Assembly: GCF_000974685.2 (NCBI RefSeq) | Contig: NZ_AP018738.1 | Location: 310,001 to 374,000, forward strand | Length of the DNA stretch: 64,000 bases | Origin: Ferriphaselus amnicola | GTDB lineage: Bacteria; Pseudomonadota; Gammaproteobacteria; Burkholderiales; Gallionellaceae | Direction: 5' to 3' | Part shown: positions 45,373 through 53,679 of the stretch, piece after piece | Position numbering within the stretch: the stretch's first letter is position 1 | Layout of the letters: each line of letters begins with the position of its first letter | Notes under the pieces: model-generated | The model's database searches: none | Told to the model about the DNA's origin: nothing | What the model saw: the letters and a program-made list of their open reading frames with translations, nothing else | Made by a program: the position numbers and the translations under genes

Positions 45373-46098
45373 TTAACGCGACTTATTCAAGCATTCCTGT
45401 AAACCTGCTGGATTGAGAATGTGAATAGACTTTACTTGGACTTTGATCAGTCCGATTTCTTGGAAATGAGAGAAGGCTCGGCTGACGGTTTCCAGTTTCA
45501 AGCCTAGGTAGCTACCGATCTCCTCGCGTGACATACGCAACTGGAACTGTGTGGGTGAGTAGCCGCGTGCAGTAAAGCGTTCGGATAGATTGAGTAGGAA
45601 GGCAGCGAGACGCTCTTCGGCACGCATGGAGCCTAGGAGTAGCATGATGCTCTGGTCGCGCACGATCTCTCGACTCATCAGTTTATGTAGATGGCGTTGC
45701 AGTATGGGTAGGTCTCGACTCAAGCTTTCCAGTTGGGCAAATGGCAACTCACAGACTTCGCAATCCTCTAGTGCGATCGCATCACAGGCATGGATGTCTG
45801 AGCTGATCGCATCTAATCCGATAATCTCTCCAGCCATTTGAAAGCCGGTCACTTGCTCCCGTCCATCCTCATGCAGTACTTGGGTCTTGAAAAAGCCCAT
45901 GCGGATAGCGTAGAGCGAAGTGAATCGATCTCCGCTTCGATATAGAAAATCCCCACGCTTGAAGGTGCTCTTAGGGCTGGAAAGCGATTCCAGGAGCTCC
46001 ATTTCGGCATCGCTTAGGCCGAGTGGCATGCATAATTCACGCAGACTACATACTGAACAGGTGACTTTAAGATGGGAGCGACCGACGATTTGTTGCAA
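45373..46098 (-). CDS. fnr: Oxygen-sensing transcription regulator FNR
   Basis: This 241-residue CRP/FNR regulator has Cys14, Cys17 and Cys23 with the same spacing as the E. coli FNR cluster ligands, and Cys116 at the same distance as the fourth ligand, so an oxygen-labile 4Fe-4S cluster is expected. The helix-turn-helix carries ETVSR, the E-xx-SR residues that read TTGAT half-sites. It is divergent from hemN with a perfect FNR box between them, and probably activates ccoN and hemN when oxygen is low. Confidence 0.95.
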   Translation of the reverse strand: MQQIVGRSHLKVTCSVCSLRELCMPLGLSDAEMELLESLSSPKSTFKRGDFLYRSGDRFTSLYAIRMGFFKTQVLHEDGREQVTGFQMAGEIIGLDAISSDIHACDAIALEDCEVCELPFAQLESLSRDLPILQRHLHKLMSREIVRDQSIMLLLGSMRAEERLAAFLLNLSERFTARGYSPTQFQLRMSREEIGSYLGLKLETVSRAFSHFQEIGLIKVQVKSIHILNPAGLQECLNKSR

Positions 46099-46144
46099 GA
46101 TGAATTCCGTGACTTCTCAGGTGGATGGTAATATGACACGGATT

Positions 46145-46158
46145 TTGATTTACATCAA
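46145..46158. promoter_or_regulatory. Perfect FNR box between fnr and hemN
   Basis: TTGATTTACATCAA is an exact match to TTGATNNNNATCAA. A -10-like CATAGT at 46181-46186 puts the box centre about 41.5 bases before a start near 46193 for hemN, the class II activation geometry. For fnr (ATG 46098, opposite strand) the same box lies 47-60 bases before the start codon and could repress or tune it. Confidence 0.88.
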
Positions 46159-46223
46159 ATTCGTAAACGAATGGCGCTGGCATAGTGCCCGGTTCAAAAA
46201 ATCAGGTTATCAGGAGTAATTAA

Positions 46224-47627
46224 GTGGGAGATACAGCTGCCTTGCAGCCACTTGAAGTGGATTTGGAATTGATACGGCGGCTGGATCGTAATGGCCCACG
46301 TTACACCTCTTACCCGACTGCTGATCGTTTCAGCAAAGAGTTCGGTCCTTCCAATTACATCGCGTGGCTGAAGAAGCGCGGAGCGGATGCGAAACGCAGT
46401 CCTTTGTCGCTGTACTTCCATATCCCGTTCTGCAACACGCTGTGCTTCTACTGCGGCTGCAATAAGGTCATCACCAAAGACTTTAGCAAGTCCGAGAAGT
46501 ACATCCAGTACGTCATCAAGGAAATGGAAATGCAGGCGGCCATCATGGGTGGAGAGCGCCAGCGCGTCGAGCAACTGCATTGGGGCGGTGGTACGCCGAC
46601 CTTCCTTACCCACGAGCAGATGCGCGCCTTGATGGGCGCGACCCGTCGTCTATTCGATCTGGTCGATGACGGCGAGTATTCCATTGAGATCGACCCGCGC
46701 AAGGTAAGCGATGAGACCATCGAATTGCTGGCCGAACTTGGTTTTAATCGCATCAGCATTGGCGTACAAGATTTCGATTCCGAAGTTCAGAAGGCGGTGA
46801 ATCGTATCCAGAGCGAGGAAGAGACGCTGCGTGTCATCAATGCTGCGCGCACCAATGGATTCCAGTCGGTCAGCATCGACTTGATCTATGGCCTGCCCAA
46901 GCAAACTGTGGAAGGTTTCAAGCGTACCCTAGAAAAGGTCATCGCCGCAGACCCTGATCGCCTATCAATCTATAACTATGCCCACCTGCCGACGGTGTTT
47001 ATGCCGCAGCGCCGTATCAATGAGGCTGATCTGCCCATCGCACAAGTGAAGTTGGAGATTCTCGGTCTGGCCGTGCAGACTATGACTGATGCCGGTTACC
47101 TGTACATTGGCATGGATCACTTTGCCAAGCCGAGCGACGAGTTGGCAGTGGCGCAGCGCGAGCACCGTTTGCATCGCAACTTCCAAGGCTACTCCACCCA
47201 TTCCGACTGCGATCTGCTGGCGCTGGGCGTAAGCTCCATCGGTCAGATCGGCGCGACTTACAGTCAGAACTTCCGCGAGCTGGACGACTACTACGCTGCG
47301 CTGGATCGTGACGAGTTGCCGGTGATGCGAGGCATGGAGTTGAGCCGTGACGACGAGCTGCGCCGTGCCATCATCCAGTATCTGATGTGCCATTTTGAGT
47401 TGGATAAAGCGGCATTGGAGCGCGAGTGGGACATCCGTTTCGATGAATACTTCGCCGTTGAGTTGGGCGAGTTGGCCCAGCGCGTCACCGAAGGGCTGTT
47501 GGAGCTGACTCCAGAGTTTATTCGAGTTACTCCGCGCGGACGCATGTTGATTCGCAACATCTGCATGGTGTTCGATCATTACTTGCGCACCAGAGAGCAA
47601 CACGCCCGCTATTCCAAGGTAATATAG
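46224..47627 (+). CDS. hemN: Oxygen-independent coproporphyrinogen III oxidase
   Basis: This 467-residue radical SAM enzyme decarboxylates coproporphyrinogen III without O2. The cluster motif CxxxCxxC reads CNTLCFYCGC near residue 72, followed by GGGTPTFL. Full-length HemN marks such as GMDHFAKPSDELAVAQ and the C-terminal domain are present, separating it from the HemW-like group. It starts at GTG 46224 with AGGAGTAATTAA upstream. It is driven from the FNR promoter. Confidence 0.96.
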   Translation: MGDTAALQPLEVDLELIRRLDRNGPRYTSYPTADRFSKEFGPSNYIAWLKKRGADAKRSPLSLYFHIPFCNTLCFYCGCNKVITKDFSKSEKYIQYVIKEMEMQAAIMGGERQRVEQLHWGGGTPTFLTHEQMRALMGATRRLFDLVDDGEYSIEIDPRKVSDETIELLAELGFNRISIGVQDFDSEVQKAVNRIQSEEETLRVINAARTNGFQSVSIDLIYGLPKQTVEGFKRTLEKVIAADPDRLSIYNYAHLPTVFMPQRRINEADLPIAQVKLEILGLAVQTMTDAGYLYIGMDHFAKPSDELAVAQREHRLHRNFQGYSTHSDCDLLALGVSSIGQIGATYSQNFRELDDYYAALDRDELPVMRGMELSRDDELRRAIIQYLMCHFELDKAALEREWDIRFDEYFAVELGELAQRVTEGLLELTPEFIRVTPRGRMLIRNICMVFDHYLRTREQHARYSKVI

Positions 47628-47707
47628 CGCCTGCAAATTTTGATAATGATTGCGGGGGCTGGGACCTTCGCAACGCACGGAGGAGAGCCCGCTATTCGGG
47701 GCGCATA

Positions 47708-48955
47708 ATGACCAAAAAAGTAGATGATTTCCGCTTGCATTGGGGTAAGCAGGAGTTGGTGCCTATCATGATCGGCGGTATGGGCGTTGATATTTCTTCC
47801 GCAGAGTTGGCACTGGAAGCAGCGCGGTTGGGAGGAGTGGGGCATATCTCGGACGCTATGTTGCCTACGGTTTCTGATCGTCGTTATGACACCGATTTCG
47901 TCAAAGAAAAACTCCAGCAGTACAAGTACAACCTGAATAATTCCGATAAGTCTGACATCAAGTTTGATCTCGGTCATATTGCCGAGTCCACTCGATTGCA
48001 CGTCGGTAAGACGATGGAGGCTAAGCGCGGCACGGGCATGGTGTTCATCAACTGCATGGAAAAGCTGACCATGAATGCCCCCAAGGAGACGCTTAAAGTG
48101 CGCCTGTGGGAAGCGCTGTCGGCAGGCATTGATGGCATTACCTTGGCCGCTGGGCTGCACCTTGGCTCGTTCGCGCTGATCGAAGATCACCCGCGCTTCC
48201 GCGATGCCAAACTGGGCATCATCGTCTCCAGCTTGCGCGCATTGCAACTCTTCTTGCGTAAGAATGCCCGTACCAACCGCTTGCCCGATTTTGTGGTGGT
48301 GGAAGGTCCGCTGGCCGGAGGTCACTTGGGCTTCGGCATGGATTGGGCGCAATACGATCTGCGTACCATTACGCAGGAAGTGATCGACTATCTTAAGGCC
48401 GAACAGCTCGACATTCCGGTCATCCCTGCGGGCGGTATCTTCACCGGCACCGACGCGACCAACTTCCTAGAGATGGGTGCCGCTGCCGTACAAGTGGCGA
48501 CACGCTTCACGGTTGCCGCAGAGTGCGGCCTGCCTAAAGACGTGCAGCAGGAATACTTCAAGGCCAGTGAGGATGACATCGAGGTCAATGGCGTTTCCCC
48601 TACCGGCTATCCGATGCGGATGTTAAAGGGAAGTCCGGCAATCGGCTCTGGCATTCGTCCTGGCTGCGAATCCTATGGCTACATCTTGGATGCGAACGGC
48701 AAGTGCTCCTATATCGATTCGTACAACCGCGAAGTCGAATTGCACCCTAACGAGAAGAAGATCTCGGTGATGGACAAGACCTGTCTGTGTACCCACATGC
48801 GTAACTTCAAACTGTGGACCTGCGGTCACTACACTTATCGGTTGAAAGACACCAGCCGCAAGCTAGATGACGGAAGCTATCAAGTATTGACTGCCGAACA
48901 TATCTTCAAAGACTACCAGTTCAGCACTGACAATAAGGTCGCGTTGCCGGAATAA
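47708..48955 (+). CDS. Nitronate monooxygenase-like FMN enzyme with Cys-rich C-terminus
   Basis: This is a 415-residue TIM-barrel flavoprotein of the nitronate monooxygenase/2-nitropropane dioxygenase family: IMIGGMGVDISSAELALEAA at the start, FVVVEGPLAGGHLGFG and IPAGGIFTGTDATNFLEMGA for FMN. The C-terminal 100 residues exceed the usual length and carry Cys320, Cys333, and CLCTH (359-363) plus CGH (372-374), suggesting a metal or Fe-S site. It lies 80 bases after hemN and may belong to the same low-oxygen regulon. Substrate unknown. Confidence 0.82.
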   Translation: MTKKVDDFRLHWGKQELVPIMIGGMGVDISSAELALEAARLGGVGHISDAMLPTVSDRRYDTDFVKEKLQQYKYNLNNSDKSDIKFDLGHIAESTRLHVGKTMEAKRGTGMVFINCMEKLTMNAPKETLKVRLWEALSAGIDGITLAAGLHLGSFALIEDHPRFRDAKLGIIVSSLRALQLFLRKNARTNRLPDFVVVEGPLAGGHLGFGMDWAQYDLRTITQEVIDYLKAEQLDIPVIPAGGIFTGTDATNFLEMGAAAVQVATRFTVAAECGLPKDVQQEYFKASEDDIEVNGVSPTGYPMRMLKGSPAIGSGIRPGCESYGYILDANGKCSYIDSYNREVELHPNEKKISVMDKTCLCTHMRNFKLWTCGHYTYRLKDTSRKLDDGSYQVLTAEHIFKDYQFSTDNKVALPE

Positions 48956-48976
48956 CGGACGCGTGTGCCGATCGAT

Positions 48977-49006
48977 CAGCCCGCGTGCTAGTCACGGGCT
49001 GTTTCA
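48977..49006. terminator. Terminator between the FMN enzyme and pirin genes
   Basis: CAGCCCG (48977-48983) pairs with CGGGCTG (48995-49001), followed by TTTC. It lies between two convergent genes and may serve the plus-strand gene. Confidence 0.65.
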
Positions 49007-49013
49007 TTGGAGC

Positions 49014-49895
49014 CTAGGCTAAGCGTCCTGTCCTGAAATCGGCGACTGCCTGCTGGATCTCTTCCTGTGTATTCATCACGAAAGGGCCGTATTGGGCGAT
49101 CGGCTCATGCAGCGGCTGGCCTGCGACCAAGATCAAACGTGCAGCTTCGTTAGCGCTGATGGTTACTCCATCGCTGTCAGATGGGTTATCCAGAATCCCC
49201 ATGCGCTGCGATGCCAGTTGGGTGTTAGCTACGGTGGCTGAACCACGATAGACGTAAAGGAATGCGTTGTGGCCGGCTGGCAGGCTGGTGGAAAAAGTGC
49301 TGCCCGTGGGTAAATGCACATCCAGATAGATGGGCTCGGTCACCTCGCGGTTGACCGCCCCCGCGATGCTGTGACTGGAGCCAGCGATCACTCGTACCGT
49401 GACACCCTCCGCTGTGACGAACTCGGGAATTTCGCTAGAGGCAAAGTCCTGATACCAAGGCGCGATCATTTTGTTGCGCGCGGGCAGGTTGAGCCAGAGC
49501 TGGAAGCCTTCCATTACGCCTTCCTCTTGCTCGGGAATCTCGGAGTGGATCACTCCACGCCCGGCTGTCATCCACTGTACCCCGCCATTTTCCAGTAAAC
49601 CTTCATGCCCAGCGCTGTCGCGATGGCGCATCCGCCCTGCTAGCATGTAGGTGATGGTCTCAAAGCCACGATGCGGGTGGTCGGGAAAGCCGGCGATGTA
49701 GTCGTTGGGATCATCGCTACCGAACGCATCCAGCATCAGGAAAGGGTCGAGGCGTTGTTGCAGCTTGCCGGTGAGCACTCGGGTGAGGCTAACTCCTGCG
49801 CCGTCCGAGGTGGCGACGCCCTGAACGATGCGCTCGATACTCCGAGTTCGCTGAACGGAGGAGGGCTTGGTTGAATTCTGAGTAGGCTGGCTCAT
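49014..49895 (-). CDS. Pirin family protein
   Basis: This is a 293-residue bicupin protein. The N-terminal cupin has the metal-binding pattern FPDHPHRGFETITYML, then HRDSAGHEGLLENGGVQWM and GVIHSEIPEQEEG, which supply His and Glu ligands. Bacterial pirins may act as quercetin dioxygenases or redox regulators; the role here is not known. It is monocistronic and convergent with the FMN enzyme gene. Confidence 0.92.
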   Translation of the reverse strand: MSQPTQNSTKPSSVQRTRSIERIVQGVATSDGAGVSLTRVLTGKLQQRLDPFLMLDAFGSDDPNDYIAGFPDHPHRGFETITYMLAGRMRHRDSAGHEGLLENGGVQWMTAGRGVIHSEIPEQEEGVMEGFQLWLNLPARNKMIAPWYQDFASSEIPEFVTAEGVTVRVIAGSSHSIAGAVNREVTEPIYLDVHLPTGSTFSTSLPAGHNAFLYVYRGSATVANTQLASQRMGILDNPSDSDGVTISANEAARLILVAGQPLHEPIAQYGPFVMNTQEEIQQAVADFRTGRLA

Positions 49896-49958
49896 AGGGT
49901 CACCTTGTCAATTTTCATGAATCGTTTGTCGTTATGAGCGGGAGGCTGCGCTCACCAC

Positions 49959-51032
49959 TTAAGTGATGATTCCGCCTCCCAAGCAAACCGACCCATCGTA
50001 GGCTACCACCGACTGCCCCGGCGTCACCGCCCACTGCGCTTCGGGGAAGTGGAAGTGTGGCTGGCCTTGCGTCGTCAGCGTGATGCGGCAGGCTGCGTCT
50101 TGCTGGCGGTAGCGCGTCTTGGCAGCGTAGTCGAAGGTCAGATCGGGCACCGCGCCGCTGATCCAGTGCATGTCCAGTGCGGTCAGATCGTGTGCTTGCA
50201 GCGCGGCATGGTCGTGGCCTTGAACAACGATGAGGCGGTTGTTCGCCATATCCTTAGCGGCGACGAACCACGGCTCACCGGAAGAGTCCTTGCCGCCGCC
50301 GATACCCAGCCCCTGCCGTTGCCCTAGTGTGTAGAACGATAATCCTTGATGCTGACCAACCACTTTCCCTTCGGGCGTAACCATTTGACCGGGCTGCGTC
50401 GGCAGGTAACGATTGAGGAACTCGCGGAACGGGCGTTCGCCGATGAAGCAGATGCCAGTGCTGTCCTTTTTGGCGTGGTTGTGCAGGCCGTGTTCGCGGG
50501 CGATGGCGCGCACTTGCGACTTGAGCAGATGGCCGAGCGGGAACATGGAGCGCGACAGCTGCGCCTGATTCAGCCGATGCAGAAAATAGCTCTGATCTTT
50601 GCTGGCATCGTTCGCCTTGAGCAACTGGAACAGACCATCGACTTCGCGCACTTGCGCGTAGTGGCCGGTGGCGATGGCATCCGCGCCCAGCGCGATGGCG
50701 TGGTCGAGGAAAGCCTTGAACTTGATTTCGGAGTTGCACAGGATGTCAGGGTTGGGCGTGCGTCCAGCCTCGTATTCACGCAAGAAATAGCTGAACACGC
50801 GATCCTTGTACTCTTTGGCGAAATTCACTGCCTCGATGGGGATGCCGATCTGGTCGGCCGCCGACACCGCGTCGATCAGGTCTTGCCGCGACGAGCAATA
50901 TTCGGAATTGTCGTCATCCTCCCAGTTCTTCATGAATAGGCCGGTGACCTGATAGCCTTGCTGCTTGAGTAGCAGTGCGGTGACGGTGGAATCCACCCCG
51001 CCGGACATGCCGACGACTACGTGTTTAATCAT
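49959..51032 (-). CDS. mnmA: tRNA-specific 2-thiouridylase
   Basis: This 357-residue enzyme adds sulfur to U34 of tRNAs for Lys, Glu and Gln. The PP-loop is [15 protein letters not shown] near the start; the catalytic cysteines lie in [10 protein letters not shown] and [12 protein letters not shown]. Length is normal. It overlaps the NUDIX gene upstream by eight bases on the same strand. Confidence 0.96.
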   Translation of the reverse strand: MIKHVVVGMSGGVDSTVTALLLKQQGYQVTGLFMKNWEDDDNSEYCSSRQDLIDAVSAADQIGIPIEAVNFAKEYKDRVFSYFLREYEAGRTPNPDILCNSEIKFKAFLDHAIALGADAIATGHYAQVREVDGLFQLLKANDASKDQSYFLHRLNQAQLSRSMFPLGHLLKSQVRAIAREHGLHNHAKKDSTGICFIGERPFREFLNRYLPTQPGQMVTPEGKVVGQHQGLSFYTLGQRQGLGIGGGKDSSGEPWFVAAKDMANNRLIVVQGHDHAALQAHDLTALDMHWISGAVPDLTFDYAAKTRYRQQDAACRITLTTQGQPHFHFPEAQWAVTPGQSVVAYDGSVCLGGGIIT

Positions 51033-51471
51033 AATGAACTAACAGATCGAGTGGGTAGCACTTGCCCGCCAAATAGTCTTCCACGCAGCGCAAGATCAGT
51101 GGGCTGCGATGGCGGGACTGCGTGGCACGGATCTCGTCCGGCTCCATCCACACTGCACGCAGGATGCCTTCATCCAGCTTGCGTTCCGGCTCATGGTTGA
51201 TGATGTCGCCGGAAAAGGCGAAGCGCAGATACGTGACGTTCGAGGCGTCGGAGTGCCAGCGATAAACACCGATCAGGTGGCGCGGTGTGAAGTGGTAGGC
51301 CGATTCCTCCAGAACTTCGCGCGCTACACCGGCGATTAGCGATTCGTTTGCTTCAAGATGGCCGGCGGGCTGGTTGAACAATACACCTTGGGAGGTTTCT
51401 TCCTCAACCAGCAAGAATTTGCCATCCTGCTCTAGCACGGCGGCCACAGTGACGTTGGGTTTCCAGATCAT
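51025..51471 (-). CDS. NUDIX hydrolase
   Basis: This is a 148-residue hydrolase with an intact NUDIX box ([20 protein letters not shown], in the G-x5-E-x7-REVxEE pattern). It starts [12 protein letters not shown], so ATG 51471 was chosen; a 14-residue longer form from 51513 is possible. It resembles NudJ/NudH-type small phosphohydrolases often found beside mnmA (in E. coli nudJ precedes mnmA). It cleaves a nucleoside diphosphate-linked substrate not identified here. Confidence 0.88.
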   Translation of the reverse strand: MIWKPNVTVAAVLEQDGKFLLVEEETSQGVLFNQPAGHLEANESLIAGVAREVLEESAYHFTPRHLIGVYRWHSDASNVTYLRFAFSGDIINHEPERKLDEGILRAVWMEPDEIRATQSRHRSPLILRCVEDYLAGKCYPLDLLVHYD

Positions 51472-51574
51472 AGTTCGATGTTCAAAAGAAAAGGCGGGAG
51501 ACCCCGCCTGCATATTGTACTACTGATGCTCGTCCGCAGCTTCGGCGGCAAAACATGCTTGTGCGAGGTATGAT

Positions 51575-52999
51575 GTGAGCATGAATCAGTTCGACGCGCT
51601 CATGGCAAAGATACCCAAGATATACTTGGCGCTGTGTGTGCTCGCGTTTGAGTTTGTTCTGTTCTTTCTTGACAACCACGTCGGCCCCGACCTTCCCTTG
51701 TCACTGTTGTACGCATTGACCACCTTGTTCGCACTGAGGTACGTCGATAGAAGCTTTGCTTATTTGATGGCCGTTTTTGCTGCGCTGGGTAGGACGTATG
51801 CTTTTTGGCTGTTCAATATCGATCATCAGGTGAAGCCAAGCGCGGAGATATTCTTTTCGAATGTAACGGTGAACCTGCTGATTTGCTACTTGATGGATGG
51901 GCAACTGTCGGCGCGTGCTAGAGCGGAGGCGGCTCTCGATGACTTATCTAAAATGTATCAAGCGATCATTCGTAAGGCTGACTCAGGCATTGAGGTGTTT
52001 GATGATCGCGGTCAGTGTGTCTTGGCCAATGATGCAGCTGCGAAAATATTGGGCACTACGTTGAGCCATCTGCTGCAGGAAGATTTACGTCGGTTTTCCT
52101 CGTGGCGAGGTACGGGCTTAGTGCCGATGGCTGATGAGGTGCTGCGTACCGGCGTGCCTAGGCAGTTCGAGGAGCAGATACATACGAAGTTCGGCAAAGA
52201 TATCTGGTGTATCGCCACGCTTGGGCAGATCGAACTGAAGCAAGGCAACTACTTGTTGCTGGTGTTCAATGATATTTCGAAGTTCAAAAAAGCCGTGAGT
52301 GAGATGGGTGCAGCACGGCAGTCAGCTCAGATGGCCTTGGAGCGGGCTGGCATGGCGGAGCGGCGCATTATCAGTATCAGCGAAGAGACTCAGCAGCGCA
52401 TCGGTCAGGAGTTGCATGACGATCTTGGGCAGCAGTTGACAGGTATCGCATTCATGACTCAGGTGTTGTCGCAGAAATTGATGGCCTTGCAGTTGCCGGA
52501 CGAGGAGCTCGCGGCAGCCAAGATCACCGACTTGGTCAATGACGCGGTGGCGAAGACGCGTCGCTTGGCCCATAGCCTGTATCCAGTGGAATTGATGGGG
52601 TATGGCTTGCGCGAGATGTTGGGGCAGCTGAGCCGTGAAGTGAGCGTTATTTTCCAGCTAGAATGCGAATTGGTATTCGATGAGACTTGCGAGGTGGATG
52701 ACTCCAATCAAGTGATCCATCTTTACCGGATCTGCCAAGAAGCAATCAGCAATGCCGTTAAACATGGCCGTGCGACGAAAATTAAATTGACGGTTGCCAA
52801 GACGAGTGCCGGCATCGCTATCATGATCTGTGATAACGGTAGTGGCGTTGATTTATCGAGCTTGGAAACGAACAGTGGCTTGGGTATGCACACGATGCGT
52901 TATCGCGCAGATATGATAGGAGCTTCGCTAGCTATGGACGCAGTCGTCAATGGAGGCCTGTGTGTGAAGATCGAATTGCTACAAACTGGGAGGAAGTAG
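51575..52999 (+). CDS. Membrane histidine kinase, NarX/UhpB type, with PAS domain
   Basis: This is a 474-residue sensor kinase with three or four N-terminal helices (about 15-110), a PAS domain (about 125-235), and a HisKA_3 dimerisation domain with the phospho-His at 281 in QELHDDLGQQLTG. The ATPase domain has CQEAISNAVKHGRA (N box) and GSGVDLSSLETNSGLGMHTM (G boxes). GTG 51575 was taken because GAGGT lies five bases before it; ATG 51581 is the alternative. It is paired with the LuxR-type regulator directly after it. The signal is unknown. Confidence 0.88.
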   Translation: MSMNQFDALMAKIPKIYLALCVLAFEFVLFFLDNHVGPDLPLSLLYALTTLFALRYVDRSFAYLMAVFAALGRTYAFWLFNIDHQVKPSAEIFFSNVTVNLLICYLMDGQLSARARAEAALDDLSKMYQAIIRKADSGIEVFDDRGQCVLANDAAAKILGTTLSHLLQEDLRRFSSWRGTGLVPMADEVLRTGVPRQFEEQIHTKFGKDIWCIATLGQIELKQGNYLLLVFNDISKFKKAVSEMGAARQSAQMALERAGMAERRIISISEETQQRIGQELHDDLGQQLTGIAFMTQVLSQKLMALQLPDEELAAAKITDLVNDAVAKTRRLAHSLYPVELMGYGLREMLGQLSREVSVIFQLECELVFDETCEVDDSNQVIHLYRICQEAISNAVKHGRATKIKLTVAKTSAGIAIMICDNGSGVDLSSLETNSGLGMHTMRYRADMIGASLAMDAVVNGGLCVKIELLQTGRK

Positions 53000-53677
53000 A
53001 TGCAATACACTGAGACAAATAAGGCTCACATCCTTATCGTAGATGATCATCCAATCGTGCGCGAGGGCATATCCATGTTGATCAATCGCGAAGCGGAATT
53101 GCATGTCTGCCATGAAGCGAGTGATATCAATCAAGCGATGTTGGCGAACAAAGAGTGCAAGCACGACTTGGCTATCGTCGATTTGTCACTGGCTGGGCTG
53201 TCTGGCCTCGATCTGTTAAAAAAACTCCATGTGGACTTTCCTGACTTGCCGGTACTCATCATGTCCATGCATGACGAGGCAGTCTATGCGGAGTTGGCGC
53301 TGAAGGCGGGCGCGCGCGGCTATCTGATGAAGCAAGTGGCGACCAGTACCATTCTGCATGCCATTCGGCTGATATTGAGTGGCGAGATATACATCAGCGA
53401 TCAACTGCGTACTCGATTGGTTCAGAAGATGACCGGTGGAAAGAGCGAAGCTTCGCCGATAAGCAGTTTGACCCCGACTGAATTCGAGGTGTTGCACCTG
53501 ATCGGTCTTGGTTTGGGGACGGGCGAGATTGCGTTCAAGATGATGCGCAGTTCGAAGACCATCGAATCCCATCGCGCCAATATCAAACGTAAACTGAATC
53601 TTAGTTCGGCTAGTCAGCTGACCCACTTTGCCATCAACTTGGTGTCGCCCATCGGGAGTGCTGAAGCCAAGAGTTGA
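53000..53677 (+). CDS. NarL/FixJ-family response regulator
   Basis: This 225-residue regulator has a receiver domain with Asp15/Asp16 and phospho-acceptor Asp61 (IVDLSLAGLSGL) and a C-terminal LuxR helix-turn-helix (LTPTEFEVLHLIGLGLGTGE, then SSKTIESHRANIKRKL). It starts on the base after the kinase stop. The pair should turn a membrane signal into gene control. Targets are not evident; glnD lies convergently two bases away. Confidence 0.93.
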   Translation: MQYTETNKAHILIVDDHPIVREGISMLINREAELHVCHEASDINQAMLANKECKHDLAIVDLSLAGLSGLDLLKKLHVDFPDLPVLIMSMHDEAVYAELALKAGARGYLMKQVATSTILHAIRLILSGEIYISDQLRTRLVQKMTGGKSEASPISSLTPTEFEVLHLIGLGLGTGEIAFKMMRSSKTIESHRANIKRKLNLSSASQLTHFAINLVSPIGSAEAKS

Positions 53678-53679
53678 GT

